A stretch of DNA of 64,000 bases from Thioalkalicoccus limnaeus (GCF_041197575.1 NZ_JBDKXB010000003.1:124001-188000); one strand, 5' to 3'. Counted from the stretch's first letter, positions 36,233-45,469 are shown. Numbers and translations: made by a program. Notes: generated from the sequence alone by a model not told the origin.

Positions 36233-36809
36233 CGCCGGGTCCGGGCCGGCGCAGGGCCGCGAGTTGGCCGCCCAGCTCGCGATACAGGATCAGGTCGGCG
36301 GCGTCCTGTAGGTCCGCCGCGAAGCGCGGCAGCCACAGGGCGAGATGCTGATCCCACAGATGCGCCAGCAACTGCTGCGGTGGATCGGCCAGCGGCGGTC
36401 CGGGCTCCGCGTCGGACGCGCCGGCGGCCCCCCCATTTGGGTCCTGGATCCGCGCGATCAGATAGGCGGTACATTCGAGCTGGGTGCCCAGGTAGTCCGC
36501 TGGGGCGCCGGTCGCGGTCAGTCCGGCGCGGCGATAGAGGTCGATCAGGTCGGCGCGGACCTCGCCACCCATGCGTCCCTCGCGGTACGCCGATTCGAAC
36601 GGCGGGCACGGCGTTTTCGGGAAGCCGTTGACGAAGAGCCGCGTGTGTTCGCCCTGCCATCTCGCGAGGGACAGGTCCGCCAGTTCGCGCCGTGCCGGCG
36701 CGAGCCACGGGGCCGCCGGTTGCCACTCCTCCAGGATCCCGAACGATTCGGCGATCGGCTGGGCGAGCAGCGCCGCGAGCCTCTGTAGATGGTCGGGTGT
36801 CTGGCTCAT
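36225..36809 (-). CDS. TorD/DmsD-family chaperone for the molybdoenzyme
   Basis: A 194-aa all-helical cytosolic chaperone of the TorD family, which binds the Tat signal and apo-form of molybdenum enzymes. The family region is seen as EHTRLFVNGFPKTPCPPFES, containing the typical L-F-(V)-P-P-(Y/F)-E-S core. It sits in the operon after the membrane subunit gene. Start: ATG 36809 (MSQTPDHLQRL) gives a family-like N-terminus; an ATG at 36881 inside the previous gene is the alternative and adds an atypical Pro/Asp-rich lead. It overlaps the HybE-like gene by 8 nt. Confidence 0.85.
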   Translation of the reverse strand: MSQTPDHLQRLAALLAQPIAESFGILEEWQPAAPWLAPARRELADLSLARWQGEHTRLFVNGFPKTPCPPFESAYREGRMGGEVRADLIDLYRRAGLTATGAPADYLGTQLECTAYLIARIQDPNGGAAGASDAEPGPPLADPPQQLLAHLWDQHLALWLPRFAADLQDAADLILYRELGGQLAALRRPGPGDA

Positions 36810-36858
36810 CGCGGGTGCGGGATCGTTGGGGTCCGGATCGACCGGACCCCGCGCCTGA

Positions 36859-37818
36859 TCACCAGGGATAGGCATAGACACCGGCGTACATGAAGTAGTG
36901 GCGCAACAGGTAGCCGCCGGTCAGCCCGAACACCGAGGCCGCGATGATCGGCATCCGCGTTGCCCAGCCGGTGATGACCCCCCTCAGTTCGAGGAAGAAG
37001 GGCACCAGCAGGCCGAATCCGATGAAGCCGATCAGCCAGCCGAGATCGGTCCACAGCAGTTCCCACGAGCGCATCGCCGACTCGGATCCGCGTTGCAGAT
37101 AGAAGAACAACGAGGCGAGGATGACCAGCTTCGAGGCGATCAGCACCAGGTCGATGCGCTCGTAGAGACCGCGGATGACATCGTCGGCCGCGTCCCGGAT
37201 GACCGTGTACATCAGCAGCAGCAGGAAGGCCATCGCGGTCGAGAAGGCCGACACTGTGAACAGCAGCGGCACGCCCGGATTCGCCCACAGGGCGACGCCC
37301 GGGAAGGATTGCAGCAGGAGCCCGGTGTAGACGGCGACGCCGACGCCATTGATGACGGCCAGCCACCCGACCAGCTTGCGATGCCGCGCGACCAGGCCGG
37401 CGATGCCCCGTACCAGGCGCTGCGCGAGCAGTTGGCGGATGACCGGTAGGCGTTGTAGGGCTGGGGTCTCGCTCACATAAGGCAGCGCGTACAGCACGCC
37501 CCAGGCCATCATCCAGATGATGAACTGGGTCCCCCAGGCGATCCAGGCCGTCGGTTGGTTGATCAGCACCAGCGGATTCAGGATGTGGATCACGGCCCGG
37601 TGGTCGAGCAGGTGCGTGAACAGCATCAGCGACCCCAGGGCCAGCAGGACCACGCCCGAGCCGGCGCCCCACAGGACCAGCTTGCGATGCGGTTTGAGAT
37701 ACATGTCGGTGAGGAAGGTCACCGCCAGTGTCGCGGCGCCCAAGCCTCCGAAGTACAGATAGATCGCGATCCACCAGGTCCAGATGCCCTGCGTCGCGTA
37801 GGTCATGGTGACGTCCAT
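36859..37818 (-). CDS. NrfD/PsrC-family membrane subunit
   Basis: A 319-aa quinone-interacting membrane anchor with about eight or nine hydrophobic segments (for example IYLYFGGLGAATLAVTFL near residue 17). It belongs to the NrfD/PsrC family and passes electrons between the quinone pool and the Fe-S subunit. The start ATG 37818 lies 2 nt after the stop of the Fe-S gene, so translation is coupled; an in-frame ATG lies four codons later. No haem-ligand pattern of cytochrome b type is evident. The subunit order A-B-C is that of polysulfide, thiosulfate, sulfur or related reductases. Confidence 0.92.
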   Translation of the reverse strand: MDVTMTYATQGIWTWWIAIYLYFGGLGAATLAVTFLTDMYLKPHRKLVLWGAGSGVVLLALGSLMLFTHLLDHRAVIHILNPLVLINQPTAWIAWGTQFIIWMMAWGVLYALPYVSETPALQRLPVIRQLLAQRLVRGIAGLVARHRKLVGWLAVINGVGVAVYTGLLLQSFPGVALWANPGVPLLFTVSAFSTAMAFLLLLMYTVIRDAADDVIRGLYERIDLVLIASKLVILASLFFYLQRGSESAMRSWELLWTDLGWLIGFIGFGLLVPFFLELRGVITGWATRMPIIAASVFGLTGGYLLRHYFMYAGVYAYPW

Positions 37819-37819
37819 C

Positions 37820-38437
37820 TCAGCCCCTCCACCTCAGGTCGTCGATGTAATAGACGCTCGGACGCGTGCCGATATGGGGCAACAGCGGCCGGGCCACCCC
37901 GCTGGCCACCATGCGTGCGACCGGATCGCGTGGCTCGTCGAGATCACCGAACAGGCGTGCCGAACCGACGCAGGTCTCGACGCAGGCCGGCTCCTGGCCC
38001 TTGGCGACACGGTGGTCGCAGAACGAGCACTTGTCGACGCTCGGACGACGTCGTCGGTAGTCGGAGCCGTAGAAATCCCGGCCGCGGCGGACATCCGCAT
38101 AGGTCACGTCGACGCGCGCGTGGTAGGGACAGGCCATCGCGCAGGCGCGACAGCCCATGCACAGGTTCTGATCGACCTTGACGATCCCATTCGGTTGCTT
38201 GGTCGTCGCGCCGGTCGGACAGACCGTCATGCAGGGCGGGTTGTCGCAGTGGTTGCACAGGCGCGGGAAGAAACGCCGGTGCGTGTCTTCGCCGAAGCCG
38301 ATCTCGTTGTCGTGGACATAGGTCCGCCATTTGTGTTCGTCCCAGACCGGGGTCTGGTTCTCCAACGCACAGGCCGCCATGCAGGCATTGCAGCCGACGC
38401 AGGTGTTGAGGTCGATCACCATCGCGTAATGGGTCAT
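37820..38437 (-). CDS. Four-cluster [4Fe-4S] ferredoxin-type electron-transfer subunit
   Basis: A 205-aa Fe-S protein of the PsrB/DmsB/PhsB kind. Four cysteine clusters are visible: CVGCNACMAAC near the N-terminus, CNHCDNPPCMTVC, CMGCRACAMAC, and the last group CSFCDHR with PACVETC. It lacks a signal peptide, as expected for a subunit exported by hitch-hiking with the Tat-borne catalytic partner. It lies 15 nt after the catalytic subunit gene and 1 bp before the membrane subunit start. It carries electrons between the molybdenum site and the membrane subunit. Confidence 0.95.
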   Translation of the reverse strand: MTHYAMVIDLNTCVGCNACMAACALENQTPVWDEHKWRTYVHDNEIGFGEDTHRRFFPRLCNHCDNPPCMTVCPTGATTKQPNGIVKVDQNLCMGCRACAMACPYHARVDVTYADVRRGRDFYGSDYRRRRPSVDKCSFCDHRVAKGQEPACVETCVGSARLFGDLDEPRDPVARMVASGVARPLLPHIGTRPSVYYIDDLRWRG

Positions 38438-38452
38438 GTTCGCTGCTCCCGC

Positions 38453-41221
38453 CTAGGCCTTGGCGACTTTGATCGTAAATTCCTGGGATCGGAACCCGGC
38501 CACCACCGGCTCGACCTGATAAGGAATCAGGCGACTGGTTGCGGTGCCCTCGCCGTGCGTGCGCGACAGGGCCTTGTTCTCGACGCCGAACGACGAATAG
38601 ATGAACAGGGCATCGCGGTGCACGAGGCGGGTCACGTAGGCGCGGCCATCGGTGCGCTGCCCCGATTTGGTGTTGGTCAGCCAGATGCGGTCCCCGTGTT
38701 CGATGCCGAGCCGCTCGGCCCGCTCCGGATGGATCCAGACGCCCTTGTAGATCTCGTCCTTGAACTGGTTGATCGCCCAGAGCACCGGGTTGTTGCTGTT
38801 CGTCGAACCATGCGATACGGTCGGCGATTTGCCATAGGTGAAGTAGAACTCGTCGGGCGGCAATGGATCGCTCATCGTCAGGCCGACGCGGCACTCGGCC
38901 GGGATGTAGGTAGCGAGCACGTTGAAGTTCGGTTCCGCGTGGCCGGCGTCGCGCAGCGAGCGCAGCAGGCCGCTGTAGAACTCGAGTCGTCCCGAGGGTG
39001 TCGGCACCGGCATCAGGCGCGGCATGCTCCAGTGCGATAGCACCTCGTGCTTGTCCTCTTCCAGATAGATGCCACGCTCGCGCAGGACCATGTCGAGGCG
39101 TTGCGGCGTGGTGCCGATGCGCGCCGCGGTCTGGTTGATCGACACCTCGCGGCACGCGGCCGTGAAGGCCCCGCGCTCGTGGGTTTCGCGGGTCCTGGCA
39201 TGGACGGCCTTGACCGGTCCCGCCTCGAGGCCGGTCAGCATCTCGACCCAGTCGAGGAACTTGTCGGTATTGCCGCTGATGATCTCGGTCAACCGCAGCA
39301 GGATGTCGGCGATCTCCTCGGTGTCATAGAGCGGATCGATCGCGGCATAACGGGTCGTCACGGCCAGATCGTGGTTGACACCATTGCCGTAGACGGTCGG
39401 CTCGCTGCGTTCGAGGTAGGTGCTGTTCGGCAGGATCACGTCGGCGTACGGGGCCGTGTCGGATGGCAGCACATCGACGAGCACGACCAGGTCCATGTTC
39501 TCGTGACTCAGCGTCTCCTTCCAATAGGTATCCGGGTAGTAGTGGCGGACCGGATTCGCCGCGTTGATGACCAGCGCGCGCGTCAGATAGGGCTCGCCCT
39601 GCCAGAGTACCTGGCCCTCGACCGACTCGCGCAGACCGGTGTCGGTCATCACCGGCAAGGCGACGTTGAAGCGGCCAGCGGCCTTCTCCTGCGCGTTCCA
39701 GGCCCAGGTCCAGCCCGGCCGGCCATGCGAGAAGTTGTCGCCATTGGAAACGGCGTCGATGACCATCTTGGCGAAGTGCATCCCGGCCAGATCGGCCATC
39801 GGCGCGGCGATCTCCTTGCCTTTTTCGTAGGCCTGATACATGTGCGCGGCCTTGTGATGGACCTCGCCGGAGTTGATCCAGCCGCCGATCGAATCGATGC
39901 CGCCGGTCAGGGTCTGGACCATCGCCTGGACGCGGCGCAGCATCAGCACGTTGCCGAAGCGTGCCCCATGCCAGCCCGGATCGACGATCGCCGGGCGTGT
40001 CGTGCCGAATTCGCGCGCGATGCGGGCGATGGTCTCGGCCGGGACGCCGGTGATCTCGGCCGCCCACTCGGGCGTGCACTCGGCGATCTCGTCCAATTGC
40101 GCCTGAAAGACCGTCGCCACCGGGCGGCCGTCGACCGTCAACCCTTGCGGCGCCCGGAGCGCCGGCACGATCGTCTGTCCGGCGATATCGCGTCGGTTGT
40201 CGTGATGGAAGGCCGGGAGCGCATGCAGATCGTTGGTGCCGTCGGCGACCACCATCGGCCGGCCTTCGTCGTCGGTGACGAGGCGCCACTCGCCTTGCTC
40301 GTCGCGGGTCAGGAGGAACGGCAGGTTCGTATGGCGCTCGACGAATTGCGCATCGTAGAGGTTGTCGGTCATCAGGGTCCGCAGGAGCGCCAGCATGAAG
40401 GCCAGATCGGTCCCTGGGCGGATGCGGATCCATTCATCGGCCTTCGCGGCCGTCTCGGAACAGCGCGGATCGAGCGCGACGACCTTGGCGCCGTTCTTGC
40501 GCCCCTGCGCGAACCGCACCATACGACAGGTCGACACGCCGCCGATCGACGCATTGTTGGCGACGAAGAGGATGTACTTGGCGTTGTCGAAGTCGGGCAG
40601 GATCTCGTCGTGGATATTGAAATTCCCGGTCACCAGGTCGGTGCCCAGGTGGCCGGTCGTGACGCAATGCTGCATCGGCGAGGCGATGATGTTCGGGACC
40701 TCGTTGGCCATCGCGAAGGGCACCGCCCAGTTCATGTAGAAGACGCAGGAGGTCCAGCCGCCGACCATGGTCCATTCCCACGGCTTGATCTCGCGCTCCT
40801 GGGTCTTTTTCGCGATGTAGTCCCAGGCCTCTTCCCAGGTCGCGGCGCGGAAGGCGTATTCGCCGCGCCGGCTGCCCTCGACGCGGATCAACGGCGTCTT
40901 GATGCGGTCGTTATCGTAGGTCTGGCGCAGGCCCGCCTGACCCCGCGCGCACAGTTTGCCGCGATTGAGTGTCGAATGTGGGTTGCCATCGACCTTGACG
41001 ATGCGTTTGTCGCCGTTGCGGTTGTGGGTCGTGACCTTCAGGTTGCACAGCGACGAACAGAAATTGCAGATGTTATAGGTCACCTCCTCGATGACCTGAT
41101 CGCGGCCGACCGCCTGACCGACGAAGCCGCCAGCCGGCGACAGCAGGCTCAATCCGGCCGTGCCGTAGCCGGTGGTCTTCAGAAAGGCGCGGCGTGAGAG
41201 GCGTGGAAGGCTCCAGCCCAT
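38453..41221 (-). CDS. Molybdopterin oxidoreductase catalytic subunit (PsrA/PhsA/SreA type) with Tat signal
   Basis: A 922-aa bis-MGD enzyme. A Tat signal lies at residues 9-35 (SRRAFLKTTGYGTAG), so the active site should face the periplasm. The [4Fe-4S] cluster is held by Cys52, Cys55, Cys59 and Cys91. The likely molybdenum ligand is Cys186 in SPMQHCVTTG. It has the dinucleotide-binding C-terminal domain. With B and C subunits it forms a complex that reduces polysulfide, sulfur or thiosulfate, or runs in reverse. The cytoplasmic sulfite dehydrogenase SoeA of purple sulfur bacteria lacks a Tat signal, so SoeABC is less likely. It is longer than classic PsrA/PhsA (about 760 aa). An FNR-type site precedes the operon. 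Confidence 0.88.
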   Translation of the reverse strand: MGWSLPRLSRRAFLKTTGYGTAGLSLLSPAGGFVGQAVGRDQVIEEVTYNICNFCSSLCNLKVTTHNRNGDKRIVKVDGNPHSTLNRGKLCARGQAGLRQTYDNDRIKTPLIRVEGSRRGEYAFRAATWEEAWDYIAKKTQEREIKPWEWTMVGGWTSCVFYMNWAVPFAMANEVPNIIASPMQHCVTTGHLGTDLVTGNFNIHDEILPDFDNAKYILFVANNASIGGVSTCRMVRFAQGRKNGAKVVALDPRCSETAAKADEWIRIRPGTDLAFMLALLRTLMTDNLYDAQFVERHTNLPFLLTRDEQGEWRLVTDDEGRPMVVADGTNDLHALPAFHHDNRRDIAGQTIVPALRAPQGLTVDGRPVATVFQAQLDEIAECTPEWAAEITGVPAETIARIAREFGTTRPAIVDPGWHGARFGNVLMLRRVQAMVQTLTGGIDSIGGWINSGEVHHKAAHMYQAYEKGKEIAAPMADLAGMHFAKMVIDAVSNGDNFSHGRPGWTWAWNAQEKAAGRFNVALPVMTDTGLRESVEGQVLWQGEPYLTRALVINAANPVRHYYPDTYWKETLSHENMDLVVLVDVLPSDTAPYADVILPNSTYLERSEPTVYGNGVNHDLAVTTRYAAIDPLYDTEEIADILLRLTEIISGNTDKFLDWVEMLTGLEAGPVKAVHARTRETHERGAFTAACREVSINQTAARIGTTPQRLDMVLRERGIYLEEDKHEVLSHWSMPRLMPVPTPSGRLEFYSGLLRSLRDAGHAEPNFNVLATYIPAECRVGLTMSDPLPPDEFYFTYGKSPTVSHGSTNSNNPVLWAINQFKDEIYKGVWIHPERAERLGIEHGDRIWLTNTKSGQRTDGRAYVTRLVHRDALFIYSSFGVENKALSRTHGEGTATSRLIPYQVEPVVAGFRSQEFTIKVAKA

Positions 41222-41330
41222 GGCATCCTCCTCGGGGTCGAGGTTCGACCGTTGATGGGGGCTGCTCGGGTACCGCGTCGAGCAGTCGGTGGGCCGAGAA
41301 ACTACGCAAGACAGGGCCGGGCGGTCTACG

Positions 41331-41345
41331 CAATCCTTAGGATTG
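41331..41345. promoter_or_regulatory. Perfect 15-bp dyad beside the FNR-type site
   Basis: CAATCCT-T-AGGATTG: two perfect 7-bp arms around one base. It lies 1 bp from the FNR-type box and 110 bp before the molybdoenzyme operon. It is a candidate second operator; the regulator is unknown. Confidence 0.45.
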
Positions 41346-41346
41346 G

Positions 41347-41360
41347 TTGACTTGCATCAA
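41347..41360 (-). promoter_or_regulatory. FNR/ANR-type binding site upstream of the molybdoenzyme operon
   Basis: On the minus strand the site reads TTGAT-GCAA-GTCAA, against the consensus TTGAT-N4-ATCAA: one mismatch. It lies about 126 bp upstream of the catalytic-subunit start codon. This suggests activation under low oxygen. A weak TAGACC -10-like hexamer lies about 30 bp downstream. Confidence 0.6.
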
Positions 41361-41720
41361 AACCCGATCAATTTCCTGGTATCTTTGTAAGTTACTGATC
41401 GCGGTGGTATCTGGCAGGCTGAGTGGCGCAGGCTCCGGTTCCGCCCGGCTCAGGCCTTACACTTTTGGGTCTCGGCGCTGGGTCGCCGCGAAACTCACCC
41501 GCCGCGTGCATAGCCCGCCGCTAATCCTGTGCCCACCGCCTGCCGCACATCCCGCACCGATCTTATGTGGCACAATGAAGCCGACGACGTGCCCGGCGTC
41601 GCCTGACCGGGGAGACCTCGGGGTCCGGGTCCACTCCTGATCTTCGTGCGGATCCTCGCACTCAGCCGGGCACGCCGGCCGTGTCGTCCGCCCGTTGACG
41701 AACCCAAGGAGCACCTCTTC

Positions 41721-42578
41721 ATGGCCGGTCATTACTTCCTCGCGGGCTCACTGGTCGTCCTGGTCACGCTTCTGCTGGTCTTCGGTGTGTCGGATATCGG
41801 CGACGAGGATGCGCTGGCGCGCTATCAACAGGGTGTTCCGTTGCGCGTCGGCTACGCGCTCGAACCACCCTTTGCGATGATCGATGACGAAGGCCGAGTC
41901 ACCGGCGAGGCACCCGAGGTGCTGCGCCACCTTCTGAGGGAGCTCGGCGATGGCCCGGTCGTGTGGATCCATGTCCCGTTCGCCGACCTGATCCACGAAT
42001 TGGAGAGCGGGCGCATCGATATCATCGCGTCGGGTTTTTTCGTGACGCCGGAACGCGCCGAGCGGGTCCTGTTCACGCAACCGAAGGCGTGGCTGAAACC
42101 AGGGCTCCTGGTGTCCGGCGACAATCCACTCGGATTGTTCACCCTGCATGACATCGCGGCGCAGCCGTCGGCGCGGCTCGCCGTACTCGCGGGGGCCGTC
42201 GAATACGATGCGGCCTTGCGTGCCGGAATTCCGACGAATCGGATCCTGTCTCTTCCGGATGTGTCCAGTGCCATCGCGGCCCTTCTGACCGGCCGCGTGG
42301 ACAGCCTAGCCCTCTCGGTCCTGTCTTTGGAGCGAGCGACCGAGGCTCTCGGCAGCGCCGTCCAGATCATCGCGCTGGAGCGAGGGGCCGGCATCGACGC
42401 GGAGCTTCCGCTCGGGCAACCGGCCTTCGCCGTACGCCATGCCGATCGGCGTCTACGCGATGCGCTGGACCAAGCCCTGGCCGACCTCGTCGGCACCGAC
42501 GAGCATCTGGCACTGGTTCAGCCTTTCGGCTTCACCAAGCCCAACCTGATACCACCATCTGGAGATCAGCGACGATGA
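41721..42578 (+). CDS. Membrane-anchored periplasmic binding protein (SBP_bac_3 type)
   Basis: A 285-aa protein with an N-terminal membrane segment or signal (residues 6-23) and a bacterial solute-binding domain of the amino-acid-binding type (VPLRVGYALEPPFAMIDD and ESGRIDIIASGFFVTPERAE are typical blocks). It starts at ATG 41721, with AAGGAG upstream. Its stop overlaps the start of the GGDEF-EAL gene by 4 nt. No ABC permease or ATPase genes are adjacent, so it is more likely a ligand sensor for the downstream signalling protein than a transporter part. The ligand is unknown. Confidence 0.83.
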   Translation: MAGHYFLAGSLVVLVTLLLVFGVSDIGDEDALARYQQGVPLRVGYALEPPFAMIDDEGRVTGEAPEVLRHLLRELGDGPVVWIHVPFADLIHELESGRIDIIASGFFVTPERAERVLFTQPKAWLKPGLLVSGDNPLGLFTLHDIAAQPSARLAVLAGAVEYDAALRAGIPTNRILSLPDVSSAIAALLTGRVDSLALSVLSLERATEALGSAVQIIALERGAGIDAELPLGQPAFAVRHADRRLRDALDQALADLVGTDEHLALVQPFGFTKPNLIPPSGDQRR

Positions 42579-45469
42579 AGGACCGGTTCGCCCATTCGTT
42601 GGGCCTGGCGGCCGTACTGGTCCCATTGACGCTGTTCGTCACGGCGACGATCGGCCTCATGGCTCATTCCCACTTCGGTTGGGATCGGACGCTGCGCGAG
42701 GGCACCGTCCTCCTCGATCGGCTGGCCCAGTCGCGTCGCTTCGTGTTGACGGCGGAGCTCTATGCCGAGCAGATGCTCGCCGGCGTCCCGGCCGCCGAGG
42801 CCGATCGCGTCATCGCGACGCTGGAGCGTGCCCTGAGCGCCAGCCGCGACCTGACAGAGGGTCACGGACAACTCGCCGGTTTCGTCGCTGAGGTCCGTTT
42901 GACGCCTGATCTACGGTCGAAGGCCGAGGCCTTCGAGCAGGCGCTGATGGCGGTCGGCGCAGCCTTGCGCGCGCGCCTGGCTGACCCGGACCGCTACCAG
43001 GCGCACGATCTCTCGCCGTATCGACAGCGATTGGACCAGGCCGCGGCGGCGCTCGAGCGCGACGTCCTGGGCGCGTTGAAGGACCGTAGGGCCACCCAAC
43101 ATCGCGAGGACGCGCGTAACATCCTGCTCGTCGGCCTGCTGACGCTGTTGCTCTACGGGCTTCTTTATCAGGCCCACCGGCGACGGGATCGGTCCTTCGT
43201 GGCGTTGGTCGCCAGCGAGACGCGCCTGCGTGGTCTGATGCGCCTCCACGCCTTTTTGAGCGAGATCAATCAGGCGATCGTGATGTCGCGCTCGCGCGAC
43301 GATCTATTCAGGCGGGTCTGCGAGGTCTGCGTTGGCCCCGGCGGTTTCGACCTCGCTTGGATCACGCCGCGGGTTGGAGAGGACGCCATTGGACCACCGG
43401 TGGCGGCGTCCCCCGCGCACGCGGGTCGGTGGTCGAAGTCGCCCCTCGATCTGGCCGAGGTGCCGCCGGCGTGGCGTAAGGCGTGGGCAGCGGGCGAGGT
43501 CGCTCGGGTGCCTGATCTCGGTGCCGTGGCGCCTTTGCCTGGTTGGGCGCGTGATCTGGTGGATCGCGGTCTTCGCGGGTACGCGGCGATCCCCCTGGTG
43601 GGACGGGATGGCTGGCGAGGCGTGCTGCATCTGGCCGCGGCCTCGTGGGTCGTCGACGAGCGCGAGGAACGGCGCCAACTGAGCGCGATCGGCGCCAATC
43701 TTTCCTATGCGGTGACCCAGTTCGAGCTCGACCTGGAGCGGAAGGTTCAGGCCGAGCGGATCGCCTTGCTCGCTGCGGCCCTCGAAAGCACGCGGGACGC
43801 GGTCCTGATCACGGACCGCGGTCACACGATCGTCTCGGCCAATCGTGCCTTCGAGCACCTGTCCGGTCGTCGCGAGGGCGAGATCGTCGGCCGCAGGCCG
43901 GATCTGTGGAGCTCCGAGATCCAGGATGATCGTCTCTGCCGCGCGCTTCAAGCGGAGCTGACGCGCACCGGCTCTTGGCAGGGCGAGATAGCGAGTCGCA
44001 GGGGCGATGGTGGGAACCTGTCGCTCTTCGTGACGATCGACACCGTGCATGGATCGGAAGGGGCGACCGGTCACTATGTCTGGGTCATCACGGATCTGAC
44101 GGAACTGAAGTCCGCGACCGACCGTATCGCGAGCTTGACCCATTTCGACCCCTTGACCGACTTGCCGAATCGCGCATTGATCCGTTCCCGGCTCGAGCAC
44201 GCGCTCGTTCAAGCCCAGCGGGATCGTCGGCGGCGCGCGATCCTGTTGGCCGATCTCGATCATTTCAAGATGATCAACGACGGGCTTGGGCCGGCTGCCG
44301 GTGATGAGCTGCTGGTGGCCGTCGCGCGCCGCCTGCAGGGCCAGTTGCGAAGCCACGACACCTTGGGCCGCCAGGGGGGCGACGAGTTCGTCGTCCTGCT
44401 CGAGGAGGTCGCCACCGGCGAGGAGCCGGGCCAGGCCGCCGCCCGGTTGATCGCGGCGCTGGCCAGCCCTTTCACGCTGTCGACCGGCGCGGAGGTCTTC
44501 GTCCAGGCGAGCATCGGAATCGCCCTGTTCCCGGATGACAGCCAGGATGCGGCTGAGCTGTTTCGCTATGCCGAAGCCGCGATGCACGAGGCCAAGAGGT
44601 CGGGGCGTGGCACGCACCGCTACTATTCCCACGCCTTCACGCTGGCCGCGAGTAGCCGGCTTTCGTTGGAAGGCCGCTTGCGGCGAGCCCTGAAACACGA
44701 GCAGTTCGAGGTGCACTACCAGCCTCTCGTCAACCTCGCCGACAACCGCGTGCTGGGCGCCGAGGCGCTGGTGCGCCTGAGAGCGAATGGCGAAACGGTG
44801 GTCGGTCCCGGAGACTTCATCCCGATCATGGAGGAGACCGGATTGATCATGCCCCTCGGCGATTGGGTGCAACGCACCGTCTGTAGTCAGGGTCGGCAAT
44901 GGCTCGATGACGGTCACCTGCTCGGGGTACTGGCCGTCAACCTGTCCGCGACCGAGGTCCGCAGCGGCCGCGTCGCCGCTCAGGTGCGCCGAACGCTCGA
45001 TGAGACCGGCTTCCCGCCGTCCCACCTGGAGCTCGAGGTGACCGAGTCCGGCCTGATCATGCGCGGCGATGAGGCCGAGCGGCTCCTGCTCGCGTTGAAG
45101 GACTTGGGGCTCAATCTGTCGATCGACGACTTCGGGACCGGCTATTCGTCGTTGGCCTATCTGAAACGCTTCCCGATCGACAAGTTGAAGATCGACCGCA
45201 GTTTCATCAAGGATATCCCGGACGATCGCAGCAGCGTCCAATTGGCGGCGACCATCATCGCGATGGCTCAGAACCTCGGCCTGCACGTTCTGGCCGAAGG
45301 CGTCGAGAGCGAGGCCCAGCGTGCCTTCCTCGGCGCGCGTGGGTGCGGCGCCTATCAGGGGTTCCTGTTCAGCCGGCCGGTCCCGGCCGACGAGTTCGTG
45401 CTGCGCTTCCTCGCACCCCTGAAGGGCGCGGCGGCGGGTGCCGATCCGGGTAGTCCACGGGGGGCCTGA
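42575..45469 (+). CDS. Membrane GAF-PAS-GGDEF-EAL cyclic-di-GMP signalling protein
   Basis: A 964-aa inner-membrane protein. Membrane segments at about 11-31 and 184-201 flank a periplasmic helical domain. A GAF-like domain (about 225-390), a PAS domain (about 405-515), a GGDEF domain and an EAL domain follow. The diguanylate cyclase motif GGDEF is intact near residue 601, preceded by DLDHFKMINDGLG. The phosphodiesterase motifs EAL (near 730) and DDFGTGYSSL are intact, so it could both make and break cyclic-di-GMP. The start overlaps the binding-protein gene (ATGA). The pair suggests that periplasmic ligand binding controls cyclic-di-GMP. Confidence 0.94.
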   Translation: MKDRFAHSLGLAAVLVPLTLFVTATIGLMAHSHFGWDRTLREGTVLLDRLAQSRRFVLTAELYAEQMLAGVPAAEADRVIATLERALSASRDLTEGHGQLAGFVAEVRLTPDLRSKAEAFEQALMAVGAALRARLADPDRYQAHDLSPYRQRLDQAAAALERDVLGALKDRRATQHREDARNILLVGLLTLLLYGLLYQAHRRRDRSFVALVASETRLRGLMRLHAFLSEINQAIVMSRSRDDLFRRVCEVCVGPGGFDLAWITPRVGEDAIGPPVAASPAHAGRWSKSPLDLAEVPPAWRKAWAAGEVARVPDLGAVAPLPGWARDLVDRGLRGYAAIPLVGRDGWRGVLHLAAASWVVDEREERRQLSAIGANLSYAVTQFELDLERKVQAERIALLAAALESTRDAVLITDRGHTIVSANRAFEHLSGRREGEIVGRRPDLWSSEIQDDRLCRALQAELTRTGSWQGEIASRRGDGGNLSLFVTIDTVHGSEGATGHYVWVITDLTELKSATDRIASLTHFDPLTDLPNRALIRSRLEHALVQAQRDRRRRAILLADLDHFKMINDGLGPAAGDELLVAVARRLQGQLRSHDTLGRQGGDEFVVLLEEVATGEEPGQAAARLIAALASPFTLSTGAEVFVQASIGIALFPDDSQDAAELFRYAEAAMHEAKRSGRGTHRYYSHAFTLAASSRLSLEGRLRRALKHEQFEVHYQPLVNLADNRVLGAEALVRLRANGETVVGPGDFIPIMEETGLIMPLGDWVQRTVCSQGRQWLDDGHLLGVLAVNLSATEVRSGRVAAQVRRTLDETGFPPSHLELEVTESGLIMRGDEAERLLLALKDLGLNLSIDDFGTGYSSLAYLKRFPIDKLKIDRSFIKDIPDDRSSVQLAATIIAMAQNLGLHVLAEGVESEAQRAFLGARGCGAYQGFLFSRPVPADEFVLRFLAPLKGAAAGADPGSPRGA

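Larger units (their letters stand above)
41222..41720. other. Divergent control region, molybdoenzyme operon and sensor operon
   Basis: About 500 bp. The left part holds the FNR-type box and the adjacent dyad. The right part holds the AAGGAG of the binding-protein gene. I see no gene; the region 41330-41400 is AT-richer than the average. Confidence 0.55.

Noticed and set aside
39047..41197. 716-codon plus-strand open frame opposite the molybdoenzyme catalytic subunit
   Set aside because: Antisense to a gene with intact cofactor motifs.
38453..41221. Assignment as sulfite dehydrogenase SoeA or arsenite oxidase ArxA
   Set aside because: SoeA lacks a Tat signal, which this protein has; I do not see the GRGWG-type ArxA motif I would expect. 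A phylogeny is needed to be firm.
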